Shown here: one piece after another, positions 39,165 through 47,891 of the stretch
How positions within the stretch are numbered: position 1 is the stretch's first letter
Layout of the letters: each line of letters begins with the position of its first letter
NCBI GenBank assembly: GCA_026125795.1
Contig: JAHCKM010000001.1
Location: 1,240,001 to 1,304,000, forward strand
Length of the DNA: 64,000 bases
Direction: 5' to 3'
DNA from: Burkholderiaceae bacterium
Lineage (GTDB): Bacteria; Pseudomonadota; Gammaproteobacteria; Burkholderiales; Burkholderiaceae_C
Notes under the pieces: generated by a model
Databases searched by the model: none
What the model was told of the DNA's origin: nothing
Seen by the model: only the letters and a program-made list of their open reading frames with translations
Translations under genes and position numbers: made by a program

Positions 39165-40120
39165 TGCGGCTGTTTGCGCTCGACGCCGGCTATGCGCTTG
39201 CAGCGGCGCTGGCGAGCCGGCTTGAAGAGCCGCTGGCGCCGCACGAACTGCGCGTGTTCGAGGATGGCGAATGCAAGCTGCGGCCGCTGGTGGACCCGCG
39301 CGGCGACGATGTCTACGTGGTTGCCGGCCTGCACGGCGATGCCAGCGGCAGTCCGCACGACAGGCTGTGCCGGCTGCTGATGTTCGTGGCAACGCTGCAC
39401 GACCACGGCGCGCGCCGCGTGACCGCGGTGGTGCCGTACCTCGCCTATGCACGCAAGGATCGGCGCACCAAGCCGTGGGACCCGGTGAGCCTGCGCTACG
39501 TGGCGCAGTGGTTCGAGGCCTCCGGCATGGACCAGCTGATCGTGCTGGAAGCGCACAACGTGGCGGCGCTGGAGAACGCGTTTCGGCGGCCCACCCTGCA
39601 CGTGTCGGCGCACGGCCTGTTTGACCCGCTGGTCGCCGCGTGGCCGGGAAGGCCGACGTTCGTGGTGGCCTCGCCGGATGCCGGCGGTGTCAAGCGCGCG
39701 CAGCTGTGGCGCGAGTCACTGCTGGAGCGCCTGCAGCGTCCGGTGGGTTTTGCGATGGTCGACAAGCGCCGCAGCGCCGGCGTGGTGTCCAGCGATCGGC
39801 TGGTGGCCGGCGACGTGGTCGGCGCGCACGTGCTGCTGCTCGATGACCTGATCGCCAGCGGCGAGACGATGCAGCGCGCGGCGCAGGCCTTGCGCGCCGC
39901 CGGTGCGCACGAGGTCTCGGTGTTCGCCGCCCACGGGTTGTTCGTGGGCGCCGCGGCCCAGGCCCTGGCCGACCCGGCGATCGCGCGCGTGGTGGTGAGC
40001 GACAGCGTGCCGCCGTTTCGCTGGCCGGTGCAGGCGGCTTCGCGCGCCAAGCTCCAGGTGGTGAGCGCGGCGCCGCTGCTGGCGCACGCGATCAGCGAGT
40101 GTTTGGAGACGGGTCGTTGA
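39164..40120 (+). CDS. Ribose-phosphate pyrophosphokinase-like protein
   Basis: The 318-residue protein keeps the Prs layout: FEDGECKLRPLVDPRGDDVYVV, YLAYARKDRRTKPWDPVSLRYVAQW, VVASPDAGGVKRAQLW, MVDKRRSAG and the PRPP loop VLLLDDLIASGETMQRAA. The usual metal-binding DLHAxQIQGFF is replaced by LEAHNVAALENAF, so it is a diverged paralogue. It would make PRPP from ribose-5-phosphate and ATP if active. PRPP is used by pncB and by the phosphoribosyltransferase at 57 kb. It is coupled to the DHH gene. Confidence 0.82.
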   Translation: MRLFALDAGYALAAALASRLEEPLAPHELRVFEDGECKLRPLVDPRGDDVYVVAGLHGDASGSPHDRLCRLLMFVATLHDHGARRVTAVVPYLAYARKDRRTKPWDPVSLRYVAQWFEASGMDQLIVLEAHNVAALENAFRRPTLHVSAHGLFDPLVAAWPGRPTFVVASPDAGGVKRAQLWRESLLERLQRPVGFAMVDKRRSAGVVSSDRLVAGDVVGAHVLLLDDLIASGETMQRAAQALRAAGAHEVSVFAAHGLFVGAAAQALADPAIARVVVSDSVPPFRWPVQAASRAKLQVVSAAPLLAHAISECLETGR

Positions 40121-40163
40121 AGCGGTCGAGCGGCAGACGGCGGGCTGAGCCCGTGGCAGGTAC

Positions 40164-41249
40164 CTATGACCGCGCAGCCAACGGCAGATTCAGCAGCAGG
40201 TTCTGCGGCTTCATCCGCAGCTGGCCCTGCGGGTTGGCCATCAGGGCCAGGTAGACCGGCACGCCGGCCACATCGGCACGCATCTCGGCGGCGTTGGCAA
40301 ACTGCAGGCGGAAGAGGCCGACGATGCGCGCCAATCGCTCGCCGTCGACCAAGGCGCCGGCGTAGAGATCGTTGAGCAGCGCAGTGGCCTCGACATCGAG
40401 GCCGACGTGCCAGCGCCAGCGCGCGTCTTCGATCCGCGGCACCGGCATGATCCGCACCTCAACGCCGAGCAGCTGCCGCACCCAACGTTCGAGCAGAACG
40501 GCCAGCGGCTTCAACCCCGAGCGCGCGTTGCCGAGCTTGAAGTGCACGCCGTGGCCAACGTCGGTGCTGGTTTCCTGTGTCAGGTCGAGCAGCAGCGAGC
40601 TGCGGAAGTGCGGGCTGGTGGCGTCGCGCCAGTAGCGCGATTCGGTGTCGGGCTGTCCAAGCACCGGCAGCTGCGCCGGCAGCGCCTTGACCTGTGCTTG
40701 CGCCATCAGCCGGCCGAGCTCGCCGAGGCCCTGGCTCTGGCGAAACTCCTCCAGCGTCTCCAGGTCAGCGGCGAGCACGCGGCCTTGCTCAAAGCTCACC
40801 CGTTGCGTGCGGAAGAAGAGCTCGGCTGCGCGCGCCTGCAGCGGATCGGGCGGCTCGTCGAGCATGCCAGCGACGATAGCCTGCAGCGCCAAGTCGATGA
40901 ACAGCGGCGGCACCGTCACGCCGTGGCTGAACTGCGCGATCACCCAGGCCTGCAGCGATCCCGCCGCCTGCACGCCGTTGCGCAGGCTCAGCAGGTGGCG
41001 GTAGTTCTCGCGGGCATCGGGATCGGCGATCGCCGCCAGCTCCGGCGCCGCCACTTCGCGCATCGGCTCCTGCTGCAGGCGCCGGTGCAGGGCGGTCTCC
41101 GCACGGCACGAGTCAGCCACCAGCGCCATCTCCGGACGCGCCAACCAATGCAGCCACCAAGCCGGCGTCGGCACGAGCGCGCCATCGTCGCGCTGCTCCA
41201 AATGGGCTCGGCCGCATGAAGGCCACAGGGCTCTGGCGGGAGGTGTCAT
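40164..41249 (-). CDS. Unknown protein, DUF6352-like
   Basis: The 361-residue protein has WWLHWLARPEMALVADSCRAE, AIADPDARENYRHLLSLRNGV and GNARSGLKPLAVLLERWVRQLLG, then MPVPRIEDARWRWHVGLDVEATALLNDLYAG. This resembles a family I recall as DUF6352, found in betaproteobacteria with no known role. No signal peptide. ATG at 41249 is chosen over the upstream open frame (to 41363). It converges on the PRPP-synthetase-like gene. Confidence 0.65.
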   Translation of the reverse strand: MTPPARALWPSCGRAHLEQRDDGALVPTPAWWLHWLARPEMALVADSCRAETALHRRLQQEPMREVAAPELAAIADPDARENYRHLLSLRNGVQAAGSLQAWVIAQFSHGVTVPPLFIDLALQAIVAGMLDEPPDPLQARAAELFFRTQRVSFEQGRVLAADLETLEEFRQSQGLGELGRLMAQAQVKALPAQLPVLGQPDTESRYWRDATSPHFRSSLLLDLTQETSTDVGHGVHFKLGNARSGLKPLAVLLERWVRQLLGVEVRIMPVPRIEDARWRWHVGLDVEATALLNDLYAGALVDGERLARIVGLFRLQFANAAEMRADVAGVPVYLALMANPQGQLRMKPQNLLLNLPLAARS

Positions 41250-41408
41250 ACACCGATTGTGTGGCGGCTTCCTGGCCGGAAGCACTGGCATCACCGAGAC
41301 GATGACGCTCCAGACTGAAGGCGGTCTTTCAGCCGAAGCGACTCCAGCGACCGCTAACAGCAAAACAGCTGCGGTTCAGACTCTGCGAGTGGTCGCCGTC
41401 GACAGCGA

Positions 41409-41705
41409 TCACGGGCTGGTTCTCGCGGCCGAGGCAGGTGCCGATGAGGTAGCTGCCGCGGCGGACGAGGCGAGTCCCTTGTCGCTGTCTGAAGTTATGG
41501 CGCTTCTTTCGTGAGAGGTAGGCAGCGGCTGGTCCGTGACCGAGCGCATGGCATCCAGCTTCGAGTCGTGGTAGGTTGGCACAGGGCCTTTGTGTTCGAA
41601 GCGCTCGCATGCGGTCAGCGCCAGCGCCGCGGGCAGCGCGATCACCAGCGCCAGAGTGCGGATCAGGGAGGTGGTCCAGCTCGGAAGATTCAGAATGTGC
41701 AGCAT
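41409..41705 (-). CDS. Small putative lipoprotein
   Basis: The 98-residue product has a lipoprotein signal (LALVIALPAALALTAC, lipobox LTAC) then a short polar chain (ERFEHKGPVPTYHDSKLDAMRS). It is not related to anything I know. Start ATG at 41705. The frame on the other strand (41257-41514) overlaps its end. The lipobox argues for this strand. It diverges from the CadC-like gene, with about 116 bp between the start codons. Confidence 0.55.
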   Translation of the reverse strand: MLHILNLPSWTTSLIRTLALVIALPAALALTACERFEHKGPVPTYHDSKLDAMRSVTDQPLPTSHERSAITSDSDKGLASSAAAATSSAPASAARTSP

Positions 41706-41821
41706 GTCGACTCCAGTCGCGGCCAAGGGAGCGCATTGACGGTACGGCTCCGGCAGGGTCGAGTCCTGAAAGAGTGCTCAAATCGGATCGAAAGAACTTC
41801 GAATCCCGGGGCGCAGCGGCG

Positions 41822-43501
41822 ATGAACGACCAGAAGGCGGGGGACGAAGTGGCGGTGAACGGCCGGTTGCCGCTCGGCGCGCTGACGCTGGATCTCGGGT
41901 GCGGCGATTTGTTCGGTGCCGACGGACGGCCGGCGCCGCTGCGCCGCCAGGCGCTCGAGGTGCTGCTGGTGCTCGGCCGGCGGGCGAACCAAGTCGTGAC
42001 CAAGGACGAACTGATGTCGGCCGTCTGGCCGGCCGTCGTGGTCGGCGACGGTTCGCTGGCAGCAGCGGTAGCCGATATCCGGCGTGTGCTGGGAGACGGT
42101 GAGCACCTGCTGGTACGAAACATCGCGCGGCGCGGCTACATGCTGGTGCCGAGCCCCAGCCATTCAGGCCCAGTCCCATCATCGGTGGCGCAGCCGCGGC
42201 CAGCGTGGGGGCGATGGGTCGCTGCATCAGCACTACTGTTGGCCATGGTGGTGGCCCTTGTCGTGTGGACTCGGGGCAAGCCTGCCATCCAAAGCGACAA
42301 GGCGCTGTCAATCGTGGTGCTGCCGCTGAAAGCGGAGGGGGCTTGGCCGGACACCGAAGCGTTCGCCGACGTGCTGCACAACGACCTGATTGCCGAAGCC
42401 TCTCGCTTCGAGGCAAGCACGGTCATCGCGCGGGGCACGGCAGCCACCTACAAAGGTCGTGGCGTCGATCCGCGAGAGGTCGCGCGCGAGCTCCAGGTCC
42501 GCCATGTCGTCAGCGGGAGCCTGCGCCGCGACGGTGACAAGCTGCGCTTGAGCCTGACACTCGTCGATGGCGAGTCCGGCGTGCAGCGCTGGTCCGAGGT
42601 CTTCGAGTTCGAGCGCGCGCTGCTTGGTCAGACCGTGGATGAGGCGGTGCGTGAGCTGGCTCGCGCGCTGTACATCCAGGCGTGGAAGTCGGCCGCCGTA
42701 CGCGCCGCGGCCCTGTCGCCATCGCAGGTGACTGGCGACGACCTCGCGACCCGTGCCATGGGTTTGTGGTTCCGCGGGCTGAATCGGGACAACGTGTTGG
42801 GTCTGCTGGCGCTGGCGGAACAGGCGGTGGCGACCGACCCGGACTCGGCGCGCGGCTGGGGGATGATCGCCATCGGCAATGTGCAGGCCCTCAACAACAA
42901 CTGGATCGAAGGGGCGGAAGCCCGCAGCGCAGCCCGGCTGCGCGCTGAGCAGGCCAGTGCGGCGCTCGATCGCATCGCACCCGACGGCTTCTTTGCCATG
43001 CAGGCGCGCGTGATCGAGGCCTACAACCGCAGCGAGTTTCCTACGATGTTGCAACGTGCGCGCCTTTGGGTCGAGCGACACCCACACCCGGTTGCTCTCG
43101 GCGCGCTCGGTGCCGCGCTCTTTCACAACGACCAACCCGAGGCTGCAGTGGTGGCGCTGGAGCGTGCGCTGCGCCTCAGCCCCCTCGACTCGTTCCGTGC
43201 CGAGTGGATGTACCGGTTGGCTTGGTCGCACTACATCGTGGGCAACCTGGATCGGGCGTTGGAGTGGTCGCGCAGAGCACGCGCGACGAACCCGCTGTTG
43301 CCATGGCCGCCAGTGGAAGCCGCATCGCTGCTACAGCTCGGACAACGCGCCGAAGCCCAGTCGGTCTTGAACGAGTTTCGGCGCCGTCACCCGAGCTTCG
43401 ATCACGCAGCAATCGGTCGCAGACTGAGTGGCGATTCCCCGCGCTTTGCCGCAGCTCGGTCCCGTCTCCTTGACGACTTGACCGAGCTGGGTATGAAGTA
43501 G
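41822..43501 (+). CDS. CadC/ToxR-like winged-helix regulator with membrane segment and TPR region
   Basis: The 559-residue protein has an OmpR-type winged helix at residues ~20-100 (LRRQALEVLLVLGRRANQVV, VADIRRVLGDGEHLLVRNIARRGYML), a single membrane segment (WVAASALLLAMVVALVVW, ~135-152), a domain like the TolB/FlgO-type SIVVLPL...ADVLHNDLIAEA region (~165-300), and TPR-like helices to the end (DPDSARGWGMIAIGN, HPHPVALGALGAALF). It probably senses an envelope cue and regulates neighbouring genes. Its base composition is less G+C-extreme than region 1. Confidence 0.82.
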   Translation: MNDQKAGDEVAVNGRLPLGALTLDLGCGDLFGADGRPAPLRRQALEVLLVLGRRANQVVTKDELMSAVWPAVVVGDGSLAAAVADIRRVLGDGEHLLVRNIARRGYMLVPSPSHSGPVPSSVAQPRPAWGRWVAASALLLAMVVALVVWTRGKPAIQSDKALSIVVLPLKAEGAWPDTEAFADVLHNDLIAEASRFEASTVIARGTAATYKGRGVDPREVARELQVRHVVSGSLRRDGDKLRLSLTLVDGESGVQRWSEVFEFERALLGQTVDEAVRELARALYIQAWKSAAVRAAALSPSQVTGDDLATRAMGLWFRGLNRDNVLGLLALAEQAVATDPDSARGWGMIAIGNVQALNNNWIEGAEARSAARLRAEQASAALDRIAPDGFFAMQARVIEAYNRSEFPTMLQRARLWVERHPHPVALGALGAALFHNDQPEAAVVALERALRLSPLDSFRAEWMYRLAWSHYIVGNLDRALEWSRRARATNPLLPWPPVEAASLLQLGQRAEAQSVLNEFRRRHPSFDHAAIGRRLSGDSPRFAAARSRLLDDLTELGMK

Positions 43502-44047
43502 CCGCCTAGGCACAACTCATCAACCTGCAACTGCTCGTCGGCGTCGGATCTGCCCCGAAGTACTGGTCGCCGGTGCGGCACTCGATAGTCGTACGTGGTC
43601 AAAGGTACTCGATAGTCGTACGTGGTCAAAGCTTCGCAAGACGTCTAGCGATGCCTCAAAGGTCCAAGTAGCCTGCGCTGCTGTCGCCGGAGTCAACGCC
43701 GGCCACCGGATCCGCTGACCAGTCGGTATCGGTCTGCACGAGCACAGCCGGCTGACCCCATAGTCCACTTCCGCTGCAGCACAAAACACCGCCTGCGTTC
43801 GACTGCTTCCGATCGCAGAGAAGGCACTGAGTCACAACGCGACGGACGAAGCGGGCGCTTGAGCGGAGCTACCAATCGAAATCCGCTGATGCAAACCGTT
43901 CGCGAGCGGACCGCTTCGTCTTCACACTCGCGCAGGCTTCGCACGCCGGCGAGTGTCGCAAAGTGAACCGGCAGGCACGGCAATATTGAACTAGGGGATG
44001 ACCAAGCCTCCGTTGGACGCGCACAGTCGCTGCCGTAAGAAGGTTCG
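43502..44047. other. Gene-free accessory stretch
   Basis: No convincing gene is seen in these 546 bp. A frame on the minus strand (43693-44148) has a Cys/Arg/Ser-rich composition unlike coding sequence here. The only structure is the 25-bp direct repeat at 43580-43631. Confidence 0.5.
43580..43631. repeat. Two 25-bp direct repeats with a 2-bp spacer
   Basis: The sequence ACTCGATAGTCGTACGTGGT plus CAAAG occurs at 43580-43604 and exactly again at 43607-43631. It contains the palindrome CGTACG. Confidence 0.8.
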
Positions 44048-44305
44048 ATGCGCTTGCAGGTCCGGGCAGTTGCGTTGGTCCCGTTGGCATTGACGGGGTG
44101 CGCCGACTTTAGAGCGGTCGGCGCATTCGGAACCGAGACGCAAAACATGGCCGCAACCGTTCAGGCTGAGATGTCGACGCTGCAATCAATCTGCACGCGA
44201 ATCGCCGCGTGCATGGTTGCTGTATTCAGGAAGGACGACTTGGGCGCCGCTTGGTGGCGCGTTCGCTGCCGCCCGCGTGGCGCTGAGCACCGAGGAGAAC
44301 GATGA
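44048..44305 (+). pseudogene. Lipoprotein gene fragment, probably frameshifted or truncated
   Basis: The first ~50 of 85 codons read as a lipoprotein: signal and lipobox VALVPLALTGC, then ADFRAVGAFGTETQNMAATVQAEM, which resembles the N-terminus of longer hypothetical lipoproteins with a coiled-coil start. After about residue 55 the composition turns to Arg/Trp-rich text with no likeness. The remainder of the gene was probably lost by deletion or frameshift. It overlaps the next gene by 4 bp. Confidence 0.45.
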
Positions 44306-45069
44306 ACACGGAGCAACAACCCGGATCCTGGACGCGGGGAGCTGCGTTGGTTCCGCTACCTGTCTACAAAGTCAAGGGCGACTTGTCGCTTGCGAACTTC
44401 CGCCTTGCGCCCATCGTCAACGGGAAGGTCTGGTGCCTGCACTACGAGACACTCGAGCCATTCGAATGTGCGTTCACAGAGGCCAGCGGGTGCACGCTGG
44501 AAAGTGAACGGGGACTGTATACAACCGTTGGTCAGCTCATCTCCCGCGACGGCGAGCCGGGTGGTCCGTACGCCGAATACGTGGTCGCGGCGAAGATCAG
44601 TGATGACTTGACCGTGCCCTGTATCCATCCGAGCGTGGTCCCAGGCGTTCCGCCCGGATGCGAGCTCGGGGGAGCGGCGGTTCGCGAAACCGGCTTGTCA
44701 GCGTTCAACGCGACCGGGCAACCGTTGCGCCACCACTGCCGACTGTCCGTGTGCACCAGCAGCCATCCGCATCCGGATGGCGCGCAACTGGTCGGCAGCG
44801 CAAGCGGGCCGTCTTTTTGCTACGCGGGCGTTGGCGCGGCGCTCAACGACATCAACGGCCGCGAAGCCGACGAGCGCAGTATCTACCTGCCCGGTGCGGC
44901 ATTCGTCCACGTCGTGTGGAACAGCGGTTTCGAGGTTCCCGGCGCCAAGCGGCCGGCTGTACGAGGCTGGCCGAAGGTGGTCGATCCGAACTCGCCGATC
45001 GTTTGGCGAGCATTTGCCTCAGGCGTGAAGATCGGAAGTGAACCGCGTGCCGCCGGCGGCTGCCCTTGA
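44302..45069 (+). CDS. Cysteine-rich protein of unknown function
   Basis: The 255-residue protein is not recognised. It has about ten cysteines, some paired in CRLSVCTSSHPHPDG, and motifs GKVWCLHYETLEPFECAF and ESERGLYTTVGQLISRDGEPG. No signal peptide is visible, which is odd for a Cys-rich protein. The C-terminal third (AAFVHVVWNSGFEVPGAKRPAV) might hold a beta-rich fold. The start ATG at 44302 has GAGGAG 6 bp upstream. Base use is more AT-rich than the surrounding island. Confidence 0.5.
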   Translation: MNTEQQPGSWTRGAALVPLPVYKVKGDLSLANFRLAPIVNGKVWCLHYETLEPFECAFTEASGCTLESERGLYTTVGQLISRDGEPGGPYAEYVVAAKISDDLTVPCIHPSVVPGVPPGCELGGAAVRETGLSAFNATGQPLRHHCRLSVCTSSHPHPDGAQLVGSASGPSFCYAGVGAALNDINGREADERSIYLPGAAFVHVVWNSGFEVPGAKRPAVRGWPKVVDPNSPIVWRAFASGVKIGSEPRAAGGCP

Positions 45070-45247
45070 ACGGAAGCGAGAGACCGGGGCAGTATGGTGT
45101 GGACGTGGCAGTCGATGCTGACTGCGAAGATCCCGCATGGGTGGTCGGCTGTCCCCTTCGAAAGACGGCACATCAAGCTTGGGTCGGAATGACCGGTGCT
45201 GCAAGCGACGCGCGCGGCGTGGGAACGTCGCGTGACCGCCGCAGTGG

Positions 45248-47152
45248 TCACGTGCCTCCCGACCGCGCCGGACTGAAGCCGAACACCCGCCCATAGAAGG
45301 CCAGCTCGGCCTCGAGGCACGTCTGGATCGTCGCTGCCCTGCGGAAGCCGTGGCCCTCGCCTTCGAAGGCGTGATACTCCACCGGGACGCCGCGCCTTTT
45401 CATGGCTGCGACCATGGACTCGGACTGTGCCGGCGTCACCACCTTGTCGTCGAGCCCCTGGAAGAAGATCACCGGCGAGTTCAGCCGGTCTGCGTGGGCG
45501 AGCGGCGAACGTGCCGCGTAGTCGGAGCGCGCAATCAGGTAGCTCGTATAACGCGACTCGAACTTGTGCGTGTCGGCGTCGAGCCCGGCGAGATCGCTGA
45601 CGCCAAAGTAGCTCGCGCCGGCCTTGAAGACGTCGTGGAAGATCAGCGCGCACAGCGTGGTGAAGCCGCTCGCGCTCGCGCCGCGGATCGCCATGCGCCG
45701 AGCATCGACAAGCCCGCGCTCGGCAAGGTGGCGAGCCGCGGCAACGCAGTCTTCGACATCGACGATGCCCCAGGCGTGCTGCAGCAGCTCTCGATAGGCG
45801 CGGCCGTAGCCGGTGGAACCGCCGTAGTTGACATCGACCAGCGCGAAGCCGCGGCTGGTCCAGAAGTTGACGCTCAGGCGCAGGCTCGTGTTGGTTGAGG
45901 AGGTGGGGCCGCCATGGCTCGTCACGACGAGCGGAGGACGCTCGCCTGGCGGGGCCGCAAAGTCAGGATGCGTCGGCGCATAGTAGAAGGCGTGCGCGGT
46001 GCGCCCGCGCGCGCTCGGGAACTCGATCGCCTGCGCGGCGGCGAGGAATCCGGCATCGGGCAGCTCGTCCACGCTGCTGGCCAGGACCGCGCTCGCGCCG
46101 CTCACGAGATCGATGCGCAAAACCTGACGCGGCACCATCGGCGATCCGCCGACGATCGCAACGAATCCCGGCCCGACGCGCAGCTCTTCGATGTCGGTGC
46201 AGGCGTTGGCGATCGGCGTCCAGCGCCCGGTGGCGAGCTCGATGCGGCCGAGCCGGCTCACGCCCTGCTCGATGCACGTGGCGATGATCTCGTGGGCGCC
46301 ATGGAAGCCGAACATGTGCCGCCCGAAGACCCACTGCGGATGCGCGAACTCGGCGCTCATCGGACACACCGCCTCCAGCGCATCGTGCGCATCCACGCGG
46401 TACAGGTTCCACCAGCCCGAGCGGTCGGAGACGACGAACAAGCACCCGTCGGGCGACCACTGCGGCTGCACCAGCGACTCGCCGATGCCGCCGGCGATGC
46501 GCCGCGGCGCGACCAGCGCACCGTCGGTGGCGATGTCGGCGAGCCACAGTTCGGTGTCGAAGAACGGCATCGAAGGATGGTTCCACGCCAGCCAGGCAAG
46601 CCGCCGACCGTCGGGCGACAGCCGCGGCGCGGCGTAGAAGTCGTGCCCCGCCGCGAGCTCCACCGGGTCTGCTGCACCTTCGCAGGCGATCGCGACCAGC
46701 GAATTGCGCGGCTCGTGCGAACCGGCGCGGTGGTCCTCGCGTACGGCGATCAGTCGCCGTCGCGCAGCATCGAGCTCAAAGTCGGCGTGGCGCTGCGCGC
46801 TGTCGTGTGTGATCGGCCGTGCGGCACCCTGCGCATCCTGCCGATAGACGAGGTTGTCGGCAAAGTTCGACAGGTACAGCGTCTCGTCCGCGACGACAAA
46901 GGCTCCTTCGCCGTACTCGTGCACGCGCGTGCGCACGTTGAGCGGGGCGGCCGTGATCATCCGCGGCAGCGACGCGCCGGGCGCCCACACCATGGCGGCG
47001 ACACGACCGCCCTCCTCGGGCAGCCCCTGAAGCCAGTGGATGCGCGCGCCGTCGATGCGCAGCGACGACAACGGCTTGCTCCCCGCCGCCACGCGCGCGG
47101 CGCTGACCGGCGACGGCCAGGTGCCGCACGCGGCGCCCACTGCGCTCACCAT
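45248..47152 (-). CDS. S9-family (prolyl oligopeptidase-type) serine peptidase
   Basis: The 634-residue protein has a beta-propeller N-terminal part with WD-like repeats (RLSPDGRRLAWLAWNHPSMPF, QPQWSPDGCLFVVSDRSGWWNLYRV) and a C-terminal alpha/beta-hydrolase domain from about residue 385. Catalytic Ser is in RGASASGF, with Asp in FQGLDDKVV and His in EGEGHGFRR. The oxyanion loop is SHGGPTSS. No signal peptide, so it is cytoplasmic. It likely cleaves short peptides as an acylaminoacyl- or dipeptidyl-peptidase type. Confidence 0.9.
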   Translation of the reverse strand: MVSAVGAACGTWPSPVSAARVAAGSKPLSSLRIDGARIHWLQGLPEEGGRVAAMVWAPGASLPRMITAAPLNVRTRVHEYGEGAFVVADETLYLSNFADNLVYRQDAQGAARPITHDSAQRHADFELDAARRRLIAVREDHRAGSHEPRNSLVAIACEGAADPVELAAGHDFYAAPRLSPDGRRLAWLAWNHPSMPFFDTELWLADIATDGALVAPRRIAGGIGESLVQPQWSPDGCLFVVSDRSGWWNLYRVDAHDALEAVCPMSAEFAHPQWVFGRHMFGFHGAHEIIATCIEQGVSRLGRIELATGRWTPIANACTDIEELRVGPGFVAIVGGSPMVPRQVLRIDLVSGASAVLASSVDELPDAGFLAAAQAIEFPSARGRTAHAFYYAPTHPDFAAPPGERPPLVVTSHGGPTSSTNTSLRLSVNFWTSRGFALVDVNYGGSTGYGRAYRELLQHAWGIVDVEDCVAAARHLAERGLVDARRMAIRGASASGFTTLCALIFHDVFKAGASYFGVSDLAGLDADTHKFESRYTSYLIARSDYAARSPLAHADRLNSPVIFFQGLDDKVVTPAQSESMVAAMKRRGVPVEYHAFEGEGHGFRRAATIQTCLEAELAFYGRVFGFSPARSGGT

Positions 47153-47277
47153 GCGTCGGTCTCCTTGTGGGGTTCAGTCGCGCAGAACGATACACCCCGG
47201 CGCCTCATCGAGCACCTGCTCGCGTTCGCGCACTTGGAGCCCGGACCCCACGTCCAGGTGCGGAGTCGCGCCGCCGT

Positions 47278-47646
47278 TCAGGCCTTCACTTCAACCACCG
47301 GTTCGAAGCCGCCGAAGATCATGCGCTTGCCGTCGAAGGGCATCGGGGGATTGCCGGGTGTGGACGGGTCCATGCGTGGGTCTTCCACCATTTTCTTCAT
47401 GGCGGCGTCGCGCGTGGCCTTGTCGGGCCATTCAACCCACGCAAAGGCCACCGTTTCCTCGGCCGTGGCCTGGACCGCGCGACGGAAATCGGTGACTTTG
47501 CCGTCCGGAACATCGTCGCCCCATCCCTCGATCACACGGATCGCGCCCAACTCGATGAATAGTGGGTCGAAATGACGCGCGTGCTCGATGAACTTCTGCT
47601 TGTTGGCGGTTGGAACCGCGATCACGAAACCGTCGATGTAGGACAT
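47278..47646 (-). CDS. DUF1428-family protein
   Basis: The 122-residue protein starts SYIDGFVIAVPTANKQKFIEHA and has GAIRVIEGWGDDVPDGKVTDF, WVEWPDKATRDAAMKKMVEDPRM and FDGKRMIFGGF, the pattern of DUF1428 (YbaA-like, ferredoxin-fold dimers). Function is unknown. ATG at 47646 is chosen by family fit. It is a lone gene between the peptidase and the periplasmic binding protein. Confidence 0.85.
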   Translation of the reverse strand: MSYIDGFVIAVPTANKQKFIEHARHFDPLFIELGAIRVIEGWGDDVPDGKVTDFRRAVQATAEETVAFAWVEWPDKATRDAAMKKMVEDPRMDPSTPGNPPMPFDGKRMIFGGFEPVVEVKA

Positions 47647-47790
47647 GCTTTGACTCCTGTTGGGTTGACCGGTCGACGCACCCGCCTGAGGGAGCGTCGT
47701 ACCTGGACGACGAACGGAAGTGAGCCGATTCGACATTGTCGGCACGCCATGCCGGCGCGCCTTGATTCGTGACGGGTTGACCCCGCCCAA

Positions 47791-47832
47791 CCGTGTGGAG
47801 CCGTGCGGAGGCCGTGTGGAGCCGTGCGGAGG
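47791..47832. repeat. 21-bp tandem duplication
   Basis: CCGTGTGGAGCCGTGCGGAG plus G occurs at 47791-47811 and again at 47812-47832. Internally it is a degenerate 10-bp unit (CCGTGYGGAG) repeated four times. It ends about 60 bp before the binding-protein start. Confidence 0.8.
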
Positions 47833-47891
47833 GTCACAACAGGCAGCCCAAGCCACGGCGCAGAATTTGCCGCACAGACGGGGAGATCACC

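Noticed and set aside
41257-41514. 85-codon plus-strand frame
   Set aside because: Overlaps the small lipoprotein gene, whose signal and lipobox make it the better choice, although the plus frame cannot be ruled out.
43693-44148. 151-codon minus-strand frame in the accessory gap
   Set aside because: Cys/Arg/Ser-rich composition, no ribosome site and overlap with a lipoprotein-like start on the other strand.
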